64,000 bases of DNA. Origin: Seriola aureovittata. Lineage: Eukaryota; Chordata; Actinopteri; Carangiformes; Carangidae. Within the stretch, counting starts at the first letter, position 1; every line of letters begins with the position of its first letter. The translations under genes were made by a program, and so were the position numbers. Positions 12,534-23,810 of this stretch are shown here, piece after piece. The notes beneath the pieces are model-generated. The model was not told the origin of the DNA. It saw only the letters and a program-made list of their open reading frames with translations, and ran no database searches. Location of the stretch: NCBI RefSeq assembly GCF_021018895.1, contig NC_079377.1, positions 24,633,501-24,697,500 of the forward strand, read 5' to 3'.

Positions 12534-12583
<50 letters not shown>

Positions 12584-14813
12584 TTCTGTAGACTGTGATC
12601 CTGACTAAGTATTTTCTCTACTTCCTGTTTGCAGCTTGTTGAGGGTATGTCTTCTCAGATCCCCGCCCACCAGAGAGGTCAGCTGCAGACTTGTCCAATC
12701 GCAGCCAAGAAACAGGTAACTCCACCCGGCAGGTAGATGAAGTAAAAGTGTGGCTGTGTGTGATTTGGATCAGTCTGATCTGACGTTGTGGATCTGTGTC
12801 TCTGCAGAAGACCGAGGTCGCAGCTCTGGGCGACTGGCTGCTGGGAACCCGTCCAACCAGCAGCGCTCCTATTAGTTACCAGTCCAGCAAGAACCCTCAG
12901 GATTGGTTGATGTCACACAAGGAGAGCAAGGTGAGAGAGACGTCGTCAGAAGGTTTGAACCCATGAAATAAAGAGTTACTAATAATCAGTTTGAGGCAGA
13001 GAATGATAATTGATTACTTAATTACTTCCTGTGCGTCTGTGCAGACTTCCTGTCCCGTCCTGGCCTCGGTGGACTTCCTGCAGGCCTGGGGTCAGCTCAG
13101 GGACCTGGAGGCGTGGCTGCTCCGGGACCAAGCCCCCGTCAGCAGGGAGAGGACCAGCAGCAGCTGCAGCTCCTCCTCCTCCTTCTCCATCGAGAAGATC
13201 GACGAATCAGAGTTCACCGTCACTCCTGAGGAGGAGGAGGAGGAAGGGGGGGAGGAGGAGCTGAACGACTGGCTCATCACCCCACCCACTGTAGCCATGG
13301 AGGCCATTTCAGACGCCGAGCGGTGGCGGCAGGTGTTGAAGCCCTTCGAGGACGGCTGGGCGTGCACTGATTGGCTGGCGGGGTCAAGCCCCCCGGCCGG
13401 CGACTGCTCCTCCTGCTGTCAGACCACCAAAGCCTTGGAGATCGAGAACCTGGGCCAGCTCAAGTGCCTGAAGACCCCGCCTGCCACCAGCCCCGCCTCA
13501 AGCCCCACCACCCCGGCGCCCCCTGCGGTCGCCCCGGTGACGGCCCTGGAGGCGTGGCTGCAGCAGGCGGTTCCGGTGCAGCAGACCTGCAGGGCCAACG
13601 AGCTTTGCTCCGCCTACTCGGAGTGCGTCTGTGAGGAGAACTGTGGGAAAGAAGCTCTGAACGTCTGGCTGCTGCAGCAGGACGGGCGAGACAAGAACGG
13701 AGTCCCCGTGGTCAAGAACGCCCCCACAACCGAAAAAAACACCCCCACACCCTTGAAAACAGCCCCACCCACCCTGCACCACAGAGAGCAGGAGCAGAAG
13801 GTAACGACGGTATTAATGTTAATTGAGAACATATGAGAAAAATAAGCAATGTTAATTCTGTTCTTCATTTGTCTGTTTTTTTCTCACTGATAAGAGAACT
13901 ATTAAAACACCCAATCGATAAGTGGTATTGATAGATTATCGTTAAAGTCTTACCGATACCCATCCCACATGTGACACGCTGGTGTAGAAAACAACCTCAA
14001 CATCAAAAAGCTCTTCCTGCCTGTAAAGTTCGATTGATTCAGACTGAACAGATCCACATGACTGTAGAGTGACTGTGGACTCTTCTCTCCTCAGGTTCAA
14101 GCTATCCTGGAGGCCTGGCTCCACCCCACCAAGACCTCCTCCTCCTCCTCTTCCTCCTCCTCCTCCTCCTGCAGGACTCCTCTGAAGGCTCTCACCTCCT
14201 CTCTCTCCGGCTGGGTGGCTCCTGAGACGGAGAAGGCCAGCAGGGAGGACCACAGCTCTGACTTCAAGCCCTCCTCCTCCCTGTTCCAGTGCCCTCTGGA
14301 TCCAGAGCTCTGGGTCCTCCCAGGAAAGACTCAGACTCCTGCTCCGGGGTCAGGAGGTCAGCCCCACCCCGCCGAGGAGGAAGACAAGTGGCTGCTGAAG
14401 AAGAGGAGTCAGGCTCAGGTAACAGGACCAGACTAGTTGTCATGGCAACGGAAAAATTCACTGAGGGATTTGGATCTGTTGGGTCTGAGCTTCAGGCTCC
14501 ACAGTTTAGACCGTTCTGACTGTTCTTTGTTCTCAGGAGCGTCTGGCGTTACCTACAGTCTGTGACCTGTTCTCCTGTATGAAGGTGGGCGGGGACAAAG
14601 AAAAATGGCTGCACAAAGCTCCTGTACAGGTGAGTTAAAAATACAGAGCGGTGTATCAGACACACATGATCCCACCTGTACACACCTGTACAGGCACAGC
14701 TCTCAGTATAATGCTCTCTGGTCATAGCGCACAGGTGTCTGAGCAGCTGAAACTCGACAGGTGAGAACAGGTTTTTCTCATCCTTCATGTCTCTGCTTTC
14801 CCTCCAGATGTGA
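9431..14813 (+). CDS. ncoa4: Nuclear receptor coactivator 4 (ferritinophagy receptor), ten coding exons, complete
   Basis: NCOA4 binds ferritin heavy chain and delivers ferritin to autophagosomes to release iron; it was first described as a nuclear receptor coactivator (ARA70). Exons: 9431-9559, 11051-11191, 11554-11645, 12421-12529, 12635-12715, 12808-12930, 13045-13800, 14095-14418, 14537-14629 and 14808-14813 (final Met plus stop). All junctions are GT..AG, giving 617 aa against about 614 in human. The N-terminal coiled-coil ARA70 region (to about residue 120) includes RCREVWLL and LKAETLQQQ. Exon 7 carries [10 protein letters not shown] and the cysteine cluster C407, C413, C419 and C425, spaced six apart, in [19 protein letters not shown]; the matching human cysteines are reported to bind an iron-sulfur cluster. 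Exon 8 has a poly-Ser tract and LSGWVAP (W517), aligning with the ferritin-binding helix. The C-terminus is [22 protein letters not shown], as in human (..LQM). The ATG lies one base after the exon's acceptor. Confidence 0.95.
10199..10218. repeat. (GT)n microsatellite in ncoa4 intron 1
   Basis: Ten or so GT units; a shorter second run lies at 10320-10333. Confidence 0.85.
10488..10672. repeat. Minisatellite of about 36-bp unit in an ncoa4 intron
   Basis: About five copies of a unit containing GTGGACTCTGCTGTGATCTG followed by GTTCAGTGCGGTGTT. The last copies lose a few bases. The ORF across it is a repeat artefact. Confidence 0.8.
11650..11715. repeat. (CA)n microsatellite, interrupted once
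   Basis: CA run directly after the donor of ncoa4 exon 3 (donor at 11646), broken by one CATA. Confidence 0.95.
12535..12579. repeat. (CA)n microsatellite
   Basis: CA run starting four bases after the donor GTAAGA of ncoa4 exon 4 (exon end 12529). A second intron of this gene therefore has a CA tract immediately behind its donor. Confidence 0.95.
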
Positions 14814-15855
14814 CGACGACGATGACGATGTTTCTTCTTCTCACTTGATCGCTGATCAGCGCACACGACAATAACAATCTAACCATCGCCTTCCTCCTGT
14901 GACATCACAACGCCGAGCCGCTGCTCTCCTCCGATCAGGATCAGACTGATCAGGACACTAAGATACAAACTGTGGAGATTAAATAACCTTACCTCTGTCG
15001 GAGCTTTCAACCACGTCTCACAGTCTTCATCTGGAAGGAAAACAGAACTGATGTGGTTGAAAGCTCAGGAAAAGCTTTTAGAATAAGAATGTGAGTAACG
15101 GACTGAGCCTCGTTCACTTCATCCAGAAAATCATGAGCTGATTAATAATTAGTGAAAATAATTATCTGCTGTCCTGCTTAAAGCCCTTTAACTGATTATT
15201 ATTATTAAGTGATTACTTATAAATCAGTTATTAATTAGTTAATCAAGTCACAAACATCTGTGACAGCTGAGGTTTGTTTTGAGTTTGTCATCAGCTGATC
15301 CTGACAGGAGGAGAGGGGCGGGGTTAATGCTAGAATGGGCGGGGTAACTCAGGGGTGGGTGGGATTAAAGCTAAATATACATATATATATATAGTAGCCT
15401 TTATTTTAATGGATCTTATTTTAACAGCTGTTTTTAAGAGACTTTTATTCCTTTTCTTTCGTTCTCCTGTGAACCTGCTGGAACCTCAGAGTTCCACCTC
15501 CTGTCTGCTCAGACTGCCGGCCGCCGTCTGAGCTTCAGTTTAAATGTGATTTTAGTCTCCATGACGATGCCTGTTCTCTCTATGTGACGCGGCATCGTTA
15601 ACAGCCTGAATCAGAAAATGTACAGGATCAAAGAGAAAGAACTTCCTTTCCCAGAATGCCTTGTGTGGAGGCGGCCTGCAGTCTGTGAGCAGACGGGTGT
15701 CATGACTCTGTTGTCAGCAGCGATTGGTGCTTTTTATTGAAGCTCTGCTGTGGTCTTTGGGGGGGGGGGGGGGGGGGGGTGGCTTCTGTGATGTCATCAG
15801 TTCTCTGCTGTGGTCTGTGATTCCCTACAGTAATAAAACATAATGACATCATGTC
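14814..15855 (+). other. ncoa4: ncoa4 3' UTR with poly(G) tract and polyadenylation signal
   Basis: Noncoding sequence after the stop codon. The first convincing AATAAA on this strand is at 15832-15837, so the transcript probably ends around 15850. A run of 21 G (15759-15779) lies about 50 bases upstream of the signal and could form a G-quadruplex in the mRNA. The AAGAAT/TTTTATTCC-rich part around 15370-15450 has a TA microsatellite (15381-15393). Confidence 0.65.
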
Positions 15856-15859
15856 GGTG

Positions 15860-18425
15860 TCTGTGACATCACTCTGATCTTTCACTGCAGTAAAGTAGAA
15901 ATACTCTGCGTCCATTCGTGTGTTCATCATTTTAGGAGGAGCTCATCAGTTATTGATTATATTGAGTACCAATGATCAGAATCTGTAACGTAAGAGCAGC
16001 TGGAAACTCTGCTCTTTTTACTCTTTAATGACACAGGAAGAAACAGGTTGTTGACTCCACCCCCTCTACCTGCCGCAGTGTTGACAGCAACACTTTGACA
16101 GGTCTGAAAATTCCAGTTTATTTCAGAAAACCTCTTTGGAAGTTTCCTGGAAAGAATCATATAATTTGGTAAATTACAGAGGGATCAATGCTAAGCTAAC
16201 ACAACGCTAATCCTGAACCCTGAACTCTCCCTGAGAACAGCTGATCAGAGTCGGTTCATTCTGATTGAGGTTCGTGCTTTGAATGAAAAGAAAAGGCAGT
16301 CGTCGTCAGTGGAGCTCCTGGGTAACGAGTCACCACGGCAACGGGTAAATAATGAGAAGAGCCCTCGTCTCACTCCACTAAACCACAGCACTCAGCAATT
16401 TGATCTTGAAATGTTTAAATGTTTATTCAGCTGTGACCTGATGGGACAAAGTTGTGCTGCAGCAGATGAAGAAACGGATCAAACAGAGAAGACATTTGAT
16501 TAATGATTAAATTATTGTAACCTCACAGTCTGAACCAGGAATAAAGAGTTTGGTGTTTTCCAGTTGAAAAAGCCTCCCGGTTAAAACTTCAGACGTTTTT
16601 TCTTCTTAATTAACATTTGAAATTCTCACCCAACAGCATTAATGACCATATTTCAACATTATTTAGTAGAACAGTTGAAATTAATAGTATATTAATGATA
16701 ATGATTCAGTGTTAAAATTTTATTTTTAAACTACATTTAGTCCAGAGGATGGAGTCATGTGAAGGTCAATAATAAACTTAACGCAACTAATTGGATTATC
16801 ATAACTTTGCTACAGTTTAACACTCAAGAGACAAAGACATTAGACTGAAAATCAGCTGCTTCCTGTCAGGTGAGCCTTTACCTGAACACAGTAATTGTAC
16901 AGCTGGTTCTCGTCAGCTGATGTTATACTGGAATCAAACAGGAAGTAGATTCTGGTTTCTGGTGAAGGAAATAAATAAGTTTCCATTACACTGAAGGGGA
17001 ATTTATTCTGAAGTTTCCAGACCAGAAGAGGAGCAGGAAGTTTATTGTCTCTGAAGTCAGGCGTCCATTGTAACATGACGGTAACAAAAACCAGCTGCAG
17101 ATTTTTCTTTTGTTTCTTTTTCTGTGAAATTTTCCAGGTGAGTCACACCTGTAACCTGCTGCTACCTGAGGCTGAGGAGAGTCTCACTAACAACACATCC
17201 ACTGTGACGCACATACACTTAATATTGGAGCATAAATGTGTTTAAATCAACCAAAAGTCAAGCTCTGAGAAAAACCTTCAGCTCGGTAAAACCTGGATCA
17301 TGTTAGAGTGATACAGAGACATGAACCATATCCTGGATAAACCAGGACCAGGACCAGAGACGCTAGTCTTCATATATGTTGTTGATGACTCTTCACATTA
17401 TTATAAAATATGATCATCCTATCCAGACATAAACCAGTTTAACCACAAGTGAAACCACTAATGCCAGTAACACTGACACCTCCACATTCTTACTGACTGT
17501 TTCAGTTTCTTCTTTTCTGCTTCATTTGTTTTTTACTTTCAGGCACATTAAATTAATTAACAAGTTAAAATGGACTGAACACACACACATTGATAACATG
17601 CTGATAAACTTCCTGTTTACTGCAGCTGACGAGGTCACACCCACCACCAGGAGGACACTGATAGACAGAGTTATGACATCACTGTGACCTCACTCACCAC
17701 ACCCCCAGCCCCAGAGGCCAGTTACCACAGTAACTGAGAACATTTACTTTACACTAACCGTCAAACAGCTGCAGCTACTTTTCACATTAAGATGTGAAGG
17801 GGTCCACCAGGACCAGGACCAGGACCCTGAGGGGTCAGGGGACCTGTATGAAGGTCCTGATCTGGATCAGCAAGTTCATATAGATCATCTGCAACCGAAT
17901 TCAATTAATGTTTATTTTGAAGTGTTTCTTCATATTTCAGTTGCACAGAAACCACCTCAAAGACACAAAACCACAGGAAAGAGACTCAAAACCACCACAA
18001 AGACACAAACCACCACAGACAGACAGGAAATGACCAAAGGAAATGAAAGTGGAGCTGCTGATCTTCTGTGTTTCTATCATCGCAGTAATGAAAGATAGAC
18101 GACTGAGGTTCAACTGAGTTCTGAAGAAAACACAGACCTGGGATCAGAGTCCAGTTTTTCTTCCTGTTAAAACAACCTGTTGTTTTGACCTGATGAGGTG
18201 TTTACCTACAGCTGTCAATCAAACAGGTCCGGGTAAGTCTGAAGGTCAAAGATCTTCAACACAGAGCGATGATCCACACGTGGCCAACAGCCTGTTACTG
18301 AGAATCATTAACTGACCTCAGGACAGTTTACACCGGGATCATTCACACTGAGCTGAAGGTGAAAGAGCTGAACTCTGTCCACATATCAGTTTATTATCCA
18401 CAGGAGTCACAATTGTGTTTCTATA
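15860..18425. other. Intergenic, no gene recognised
   Basis: Short ORFs only, none with recognisable family features. Ordinary AT-leaning noncoding DNA between ncoa4 and the zinc-finger gene. Confidence 0.5.
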
Positions 18426-18429
18426 ACAA

Positions 18430-18930
18430 CCAAGTCTCCATCGAGTCTAAAGTCTCAGGTTAGTCCTCATCAACGAAGACAAGTCACAATTAAATTCTTG
18501 AGTCAGTCGAGGTGAGTCATGGTCAAGTCCCAATTCTCAAGTCCAAGTCTCAGGTTAGTCCAAGTCTCAGGTGAGTTTAGTTCACTTCAATAAAGACAGG
18601 TTACAAGTAAAGTCTTGAGTCAGTAGAAGTCGAGTCTCAAGTCAAGTCTCTGTTTGGTCAAGAGTCCAAGTCTCAGGTTAGTTAAGTCCATGTCAATAAA
18701 GACAAGTCATAAGTAAAGTTTTAAGTCAGTCAAGACGAGTCCAGATCAGGTCTCAGGTTTGGTCGATAGTCTAAGTCTTAATCTAGTTAGATGAGAAGTC
18801 TAAATTTAGTCCTGGGTCGAGACGGGTCGAGGGTCAAGTCCTGAGCACAAGTCAATGAAGACACGTCAGCCGAGACCAGTTACAAGTCAAGTCTCAGGTC
18901 CACACTCTGCCCAGGTCTCAGGTACTCTGA
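18430..18930. repeat. Degenerate tandem repeat, AAGTCTCAGGTTAGTCC type
   Basis: About four diverged units of roughly 110-130 bp sharing CCAAGTCTCAGGTTAGT, CAATAAAGACA(A/G)GT, AAGTAAAGTCTTGAGTCAGT and CGAGTC blocks, with internal short AAGTC repeats. No coding content. Confidence 0.7.
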
Positions 18931-19518
18931 GGATCGATTGATGAGCTGATCAATATTTTATTAATCAGAAACAGCTTCATCCTCTGCTGTCAGATTCTCT
19001 GTTTGTCTGTTTTCTGTCACAGTACCTGAAGACATCACCTGTTCACCTGTTTACCTGCTGAGTACATTTGATCACCCCAGTCAGATTTGTGGAAATATTC
19101 CTTCAGGTGAAGTTCAGCTCAGCTCTGTTGTGACCTTCGACCTCCAACCGGCCCAGACTCAGGTGAGTTAACACAGCTGTGTTTGTGCGTGTCCTTCAGT
19201 GTCATCGGGACAACACAGCGCTGAGGATCAGTGGACACAGCTGTGTTTGAACAGAGAGGAGGACACCTGACACGTGTGTGCACATGGACTTTTATTTTGG
19301 ATTTGAACTCTTGTTTCTATCCTGTTTTTTATTTCCAGTCTGAGTTTATTGATGTTTAAAGTTTTATGGATTTGTTTCTTATATCATTTTGAACCTTTGA
19401 TCAGCTGTTTGTTTTGTGTTTATGACCAGAACTAGGTCAAATATTACATAAGCTTTTTATTTATGTATTTTTTTTATTAATTTGATTATTTTTACCTTCT
19501 CATTTTCACCTGTAACAC

Positions 19519-19520
<2 letters not shown>

Positions 19521-19570
<50 letters not shown>
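19521..19570. repeat. (GT)n microsatellite
   Basis: About 25 GT units in intergenic DNA. Confidence 0.95.
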
Positions 19571-19571
<1 letters not shown>

Positions 19572-19777
19572 GGGTTTTCAATCTGAGCAGCTCAGTTCTT
19601 CCAGTCAAACAAACTGAGACTTTGCTAAGTTTCATTCAGACTTCATTTCCCAGCATTCATTGCAAGCTGTCGTCACTGTGGAAACAAACAGTGAAGACAG
19701 AGCTCCACCTGCTGCTCACTCAGACTCACTACAACTGATCTCTGACTGACACCCAACTGTGTTCAGGTGTTACTGAT

Positions 19778-19898
19778 ACCTGGACCTGGACCTGGACCTG
19801 GACCTGGACCTGGACCTGGACCTGGACTTGGACCTGGACCTGGACTTGGACCTGGACCTGGACCTGGACCTGGACCTGGACCTGGACCTGGACCTGGC
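19778..19898. repeat. Hexamer repeat (CCTGGA)n, about 20 copies
   Basis: Perfect CCTGGA repeats with two C-to-T variants (CTTGGA) in the middle. A 6-bp unit keeps all frames open and yields a Val-Gln dipeptide ORF on the minus strand that is not a gene. Confidence 0.95.
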
Positions 19899-20439
19899 TG
19901 ACCACACACATTCACACTACCGAGTATGTTTACATTCACACTGGTGTCCTGCTTATGATCTGGATCTGGTTCCTGGAGGACAAAACCAGGATACTGTGAA
20001 CACCTGAGTCACTTAAAGCAAAGTGCTGATGGATTGATTATTGATGGCTTTATGATTGATAGATTTAATTAAAATTTTGCCTTTAATTTCCTCTGCTTTC
20101 ATTGTCTTGTTCTGTCTTTACTGCATCTTTTCTTTTATGACACTAATTGTTGGTGACTCAGCTACTCTGTTCGCGGCAAATGTGAGTTCTGCACATCTCA
20201 CTGGCCAAGTGTTTCGACTGTACCATTTTCGAAATAATGGGGGGGGGGCTTGTACCCTTTGACCCCCCCTCCCTGACAGCGTGTTCATCAGTTTAATGTT
20301 GCAGCTGATGAAGATGGAGCGGATTTAAATGACTAAATAAATGAGTATCACCTTATTTTAACCTTATTTTAACCTTTAATACATCATAATTACATCATAA
20401 TTTGTTGATGTATTATATTTTTATTTATTGATATGAATC

Positions 20440-20535
20440 TGCAAAGTGACTAGAGTTAGATAAATGTGGTGAAGTATGATAGAAAGTAGCATAAAATGGA
20501 AATACTCTAGTTAAGTACAAGTAGCTCATTATTAT
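20440..20535 (-). repeat. Teleost AAGTACTT-type interspersed repeat fragment
   Basis: Contains AGTAGCATAAAATGGAAATACTCTAGTTAAG-like sequence (20493-20523) followed by TACAAGTAGCTCA, matching the minus-strand pattern seen at 5150-5275. Confidence 0.5.
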
Positions 20536-21577
20536 CGTGTCAAACTTTCTGATCTCAGGGTCAAGAACAATCTTCCATGTTCAAATGGACAATTTTCCTC
20601 AGCCATAAGTGACGCAGCGGAGGGCGGGAACGTCGGGTAGTGCAGTAACTCAAGTAAAGAAAGTTGACATTTTAGTTGACACAGTAAATGTCTTCATGAC
20701 TCTGAACTGATTATTAGGCCAACAGAAGAACATTTACTCTAATGATATTACATTTCTTTAAAGAATAGCATCATAGGATAAACAACATGGACATGTACTG
20801 TAATATAATCAGACAGTATTTTATTTGATCTACTGCGGATCACTCTGTTGCCCCTCGTGTTAATCTATGGATTCTCTGTGATTTCTATCTTTAGGACAGA
20901 TAATTCAGATTTAACTGTCCTTCAGCACTGGAGTAACACATGCGACATTTAAGCCTTTTATTTAGTCAAAATTACTTTCTATTTAATGAACCGTACGTTT
21001 ATGAACATTGTGATTATTATTTATTAGTAACTTGAACTTTGTGCACAGCTGCTGGTGGACTTACAGCTGCAGTTTATTGATTGTTGCTGCTGCTTGTGGA
21101 CTTCGCGCTGGTTTACTCCGTGTCCATGAGAATGTGAGTACTTGTGTTGTGTAAATGTGTCTTAATAAAACAGCATGTTATATGATCTGATTCCATCCTG
21201 CATCTAAGTGAAGGGCTGGCGTGAGGAAAATAGCAGGAAATTAATAAACAGCGTTCAGGCTCACCGCCAGAACAGTAATGGCCGTCCAGCACGGGTGGCG
21301 TGCTTCAGGCCTGGTTGTGGGTTGTTGGACTCCGAAAACCATGTGGATATCACATCACATGAGCCGGATCTCTGGGCCCAGACCCGGCCGAGTCTTTGCC
21401 AGAATACATGAAAATACCAATTATGCTGTGAACAGCAAATGGACTGAATGATTACAATAAACTCAATGGTAAAGAAATGATTCAAAAATGTTTGTTTGAA
21501 AGTTGTAAATATTAAGAAGATATTTACTAATGCTTTTCATTTCATTTATTATATTTTTATTTGTTTAATTTGTTTGG

Positions 21578-21704
21578 TAGATCCGTTCTATATTTGCAAG
21601 ATATTTTTTGTGAGTTTACAAATGTATGTTTTGTATTTGTGGAAGGTGTTTTATATTTACAGATCACACATTTACTCACATAAATAATATTGAGACAAAC
21701 TCTA
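21578..21704 (+). repeat. Dispersed repeat, copy B (homologous to 2953-3100)
   Basis: Same element as copy A in the opposite orientation. It includes GCAAGATATTTTTTGTGAGT, TTTTGTATTTGTGGAAG, CACACATTTAC and AATAATATTGAGACAAAC. The polypyrimidine stretch that follows (21715-22010) is not part of copy A. Confidence 0.6.
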
Positions 21705-21714
21705 CGTCCATACC

Positions 21715-22010
21715 CGTCCCTCTTTCTCTTCACCTGCACCTTCATTTTCCCTTCTCTCCTTCATTCTTTTCCTTCCTTCCTTTCTCACTCCTCCCTTTCT
21801 ACTCTCTTCTTCACTCTTCAAATCCAGACTTCCTGTTCCGTCTCCTTACCACCAGTTCTCCACCCCTCTCCTCCTGGTTCCTCATCACATATTTTTCTCC
21901 TCTCTTCTTCTCTTTACTTCAGCTTTCCACACCTTTCTATTCCTGCTTCCTCTCCTGGTCCACAGGTTGTCCTGTCCTGTCCCCTCGCTCTCTTACTCAT
22001 TTTCCCTCAT
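21715..22010. repeat. Polypyrimidine low-complexity tract
   Basis: Nearly 300 bases of C/T-rich sequence (CCTTCC, CTCTTCTTC blocks). The overlapping ORFs rich in Ser, Phe, Leu and Pro in two frames are composition artefacts. Confidence 0.7.
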
Positions 22011-22379
22011 GACTCGCCCAGCTCGCCAAAAATAAATAATAAAATAAATGGCTATTTCCCCAGTACAGTTCTAATAGAGCTGCATTAAAATATCCATGTA
22101 AATATAAATAATGTTATTTTAAACGCTTTTGGGAAAACATCCGGGGCTGGAGCCCCACAAACCGCCCCCCTCGCTCCGCCTATGAGACAAGGGTGTTTAT
22201 TTCAGTAAATGAGAGAAGACACAATATAATCTGAGAGGCAGAAATACAGAAATAAAAACCCTGATGTGACACAGTAGCGAAAGGTTTAACTTTAAAAACA
22301 AATTAATCCGGAAAAATGAACTTTTCTAAGTTTGAAATCGTCCGGTTTCGGTTCTGAAACTTCACGACACCTCGCGACA

Positions 22380-22675
22380 TTTGCAGGCAGAGTTTGCGGC
22401 CGTCCAATCAGATTGGATGCACCGAGCAGGCTGCGCAGGAGCACAGCCAATCACAGATCAGAGAGGATCCGCGCGGTCCGCCGCCCGCCGCCTCTCTCCC
22501 GCAGCGACTGATCCACTCTGCCCAGCGACCTGCCGCTCCGTGCCGCAGCAGCGGTTGCTAGTCGACAGGCTGCCGCTGCTCTCCGGTTGGGATGTGACAG
22601 AGGTGCGGTAGACTACCGAGACCCAGACCTCATCCAGGACGAACCGGGAGAAGGGGGACCGTTCCGGGTTGAATC
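22380..22675 (+). promoter_or_regulatory. CpG-rich promoter and candidate noncoding first exon of the zinc-finger gene
   Basis: GC- and CpG-rich block ending in donor-like GAATC|GTAAGT (GT at 22676-22677). CCAATCAGATTG and GCCAATCACAG (CCAAT-box-like) occur at about 22404 and 22447. No family-like ORF. The likely next step is splicing to the acceptor upstream of the ATG at 28385. Position of the transcription start is unknown. Confidence 0.5.
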
Positions 22676-22754
22676 GTAAGTGCTTATGTTGAACATTATC
22701 TCGGTGGTTTAAGCGGTGAAAGGCTGAAACGCAGCGCGTGTCTGGTAAAGCGGC

Positions 22755-22804
<50 letters not shown>

Positions 22805-22819
22805 GCGCGCGCGCGCGCG
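22755..22819. repeat. (GT)n followed by (GC)n, Z-DNA-prone
   Basis: About 23 GT units followed directly by GGGGCGCGCGCGCGCGCGG. Long alternating purine-pyrimidine run just behind the candidate first exon donor. Confidence 0.9.
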
Positions 22820-22947
22820 GAGGTACATGATTATCCTGTGGAGAAATATTGGGACAAACCCGGTTAAGGCTCCGTTCACAAAATGTCGATTTAAGAGAAA
22901 AACGGTGACGCTGCAGCGGACAACACACCGGAGGCCCGAGGGTTTAC

Positions 22948-23110
22948 CGCCCTCCTCCTCCTCTACATCTTCCTCCGCTTCATCCTCCTCCTCTCCTCCT
23001 TCTTTCCTCCTCCTTTTCATCCTCTCCTCCTCTTCTCCTCCTCCTCTTCACCCTCTTCATCCTCATCCCCTCCTCTTCATCCTCTCGTCTCCTCCTCCTC
23101 CTCCTCCTGT
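22948..23110. repeat. (TCC)n polypyrimidine tract
   Basis: C/T-rich tract made of TCC and CTT blocks with occasional A. The strand asymmetry could favour triplex structure. Confidence 0.8.
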
Positions 23111-23770
23111 GTTGAAACCTACTTCCATCACCTACAAATATTCATATTGAATGTGATAAAGACAAATCTACTGAGACAATAAATTATAATCTGACCCACA
23201 GAGTCCATATGATTAGATGAAGATGATGAAGATGATGAAGATGATGAAGATGCCGGCTATGCAGACATGTCCAGCTGTAAAGTGTCTGATCTGTAATATT
23301 TTAATAACACTGTCACTAAAAATGAGATTAAAGATATAAACAGATACAGAATTGATCCACAGGGCTGATAGATATCGATCAATATCAGCTGTGTGTATGT
23401 CAGCTGATAAACGATGAGTTAAACTGATGTAACATGTTGTGTTACAGATAAGGAAAATGAATAGATTTGATTGTCTTCAAATATATATATTCAAATCTCA
23501 AATTTACCTCCCAAATCCTGTGTCAGTCAGTAAAACAGTAAAACATATATTATTGCCATAAATGGAGATCATTTCACTTCCTGTTTCCTCCAACTGTACC
23601 TAAAATGACAGAAACTCATCTTTGGGAAAAATGAATTTGACTTGTACCTTGAATTTTTAGTTTGGCCCATGTCCCATCCGCTTGAATGGAGGGGGCGGGG
23701 TTTATTTTATGACCTATACTGCAGCCAGCCACCAGGGGGTGATGTCCATCTTTATATACAGTTATTGTAA

Positions 23771-23772
<2 letters not shown>

Positions 23773-23808
<36 letters not shown>
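23773..23808. repeat. (TA)n microsatellite at the head of the GACAGTTACAG array
   Basis: Eighteen TA units immediately before the minisatellite that starts at about 23808. Confidence 0.9.

Positions 23809-23810
<2 letters not shown>

Noticed and set aside
13092..13868. Antisense and out-of-frame ORFs over ncoa4 exon 7
   Set aside because: Shadows of the conserved 252-codon ncoa4 exon.
19729..19911. Val-Gln dipeptide-repeat ORF
   Set aside because: Translation of the CCTGGA hexamer repeat.
21626..22088. ORFs of 128 and 132 aa rich in Ser, Phe, Leu and Pro
   Set aside because: Polypyrimidine tract open in two frames; no family resemblance.
20160..22190. Possible large DNA transposon between GGGGGGGCTTGTACCC (about 20240) and GGGGCTGGAGCCCC (about 22142)
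   Set aside because: The two ends are not inverted repeats of each other, no transposase is visible and no target duplication could be found.
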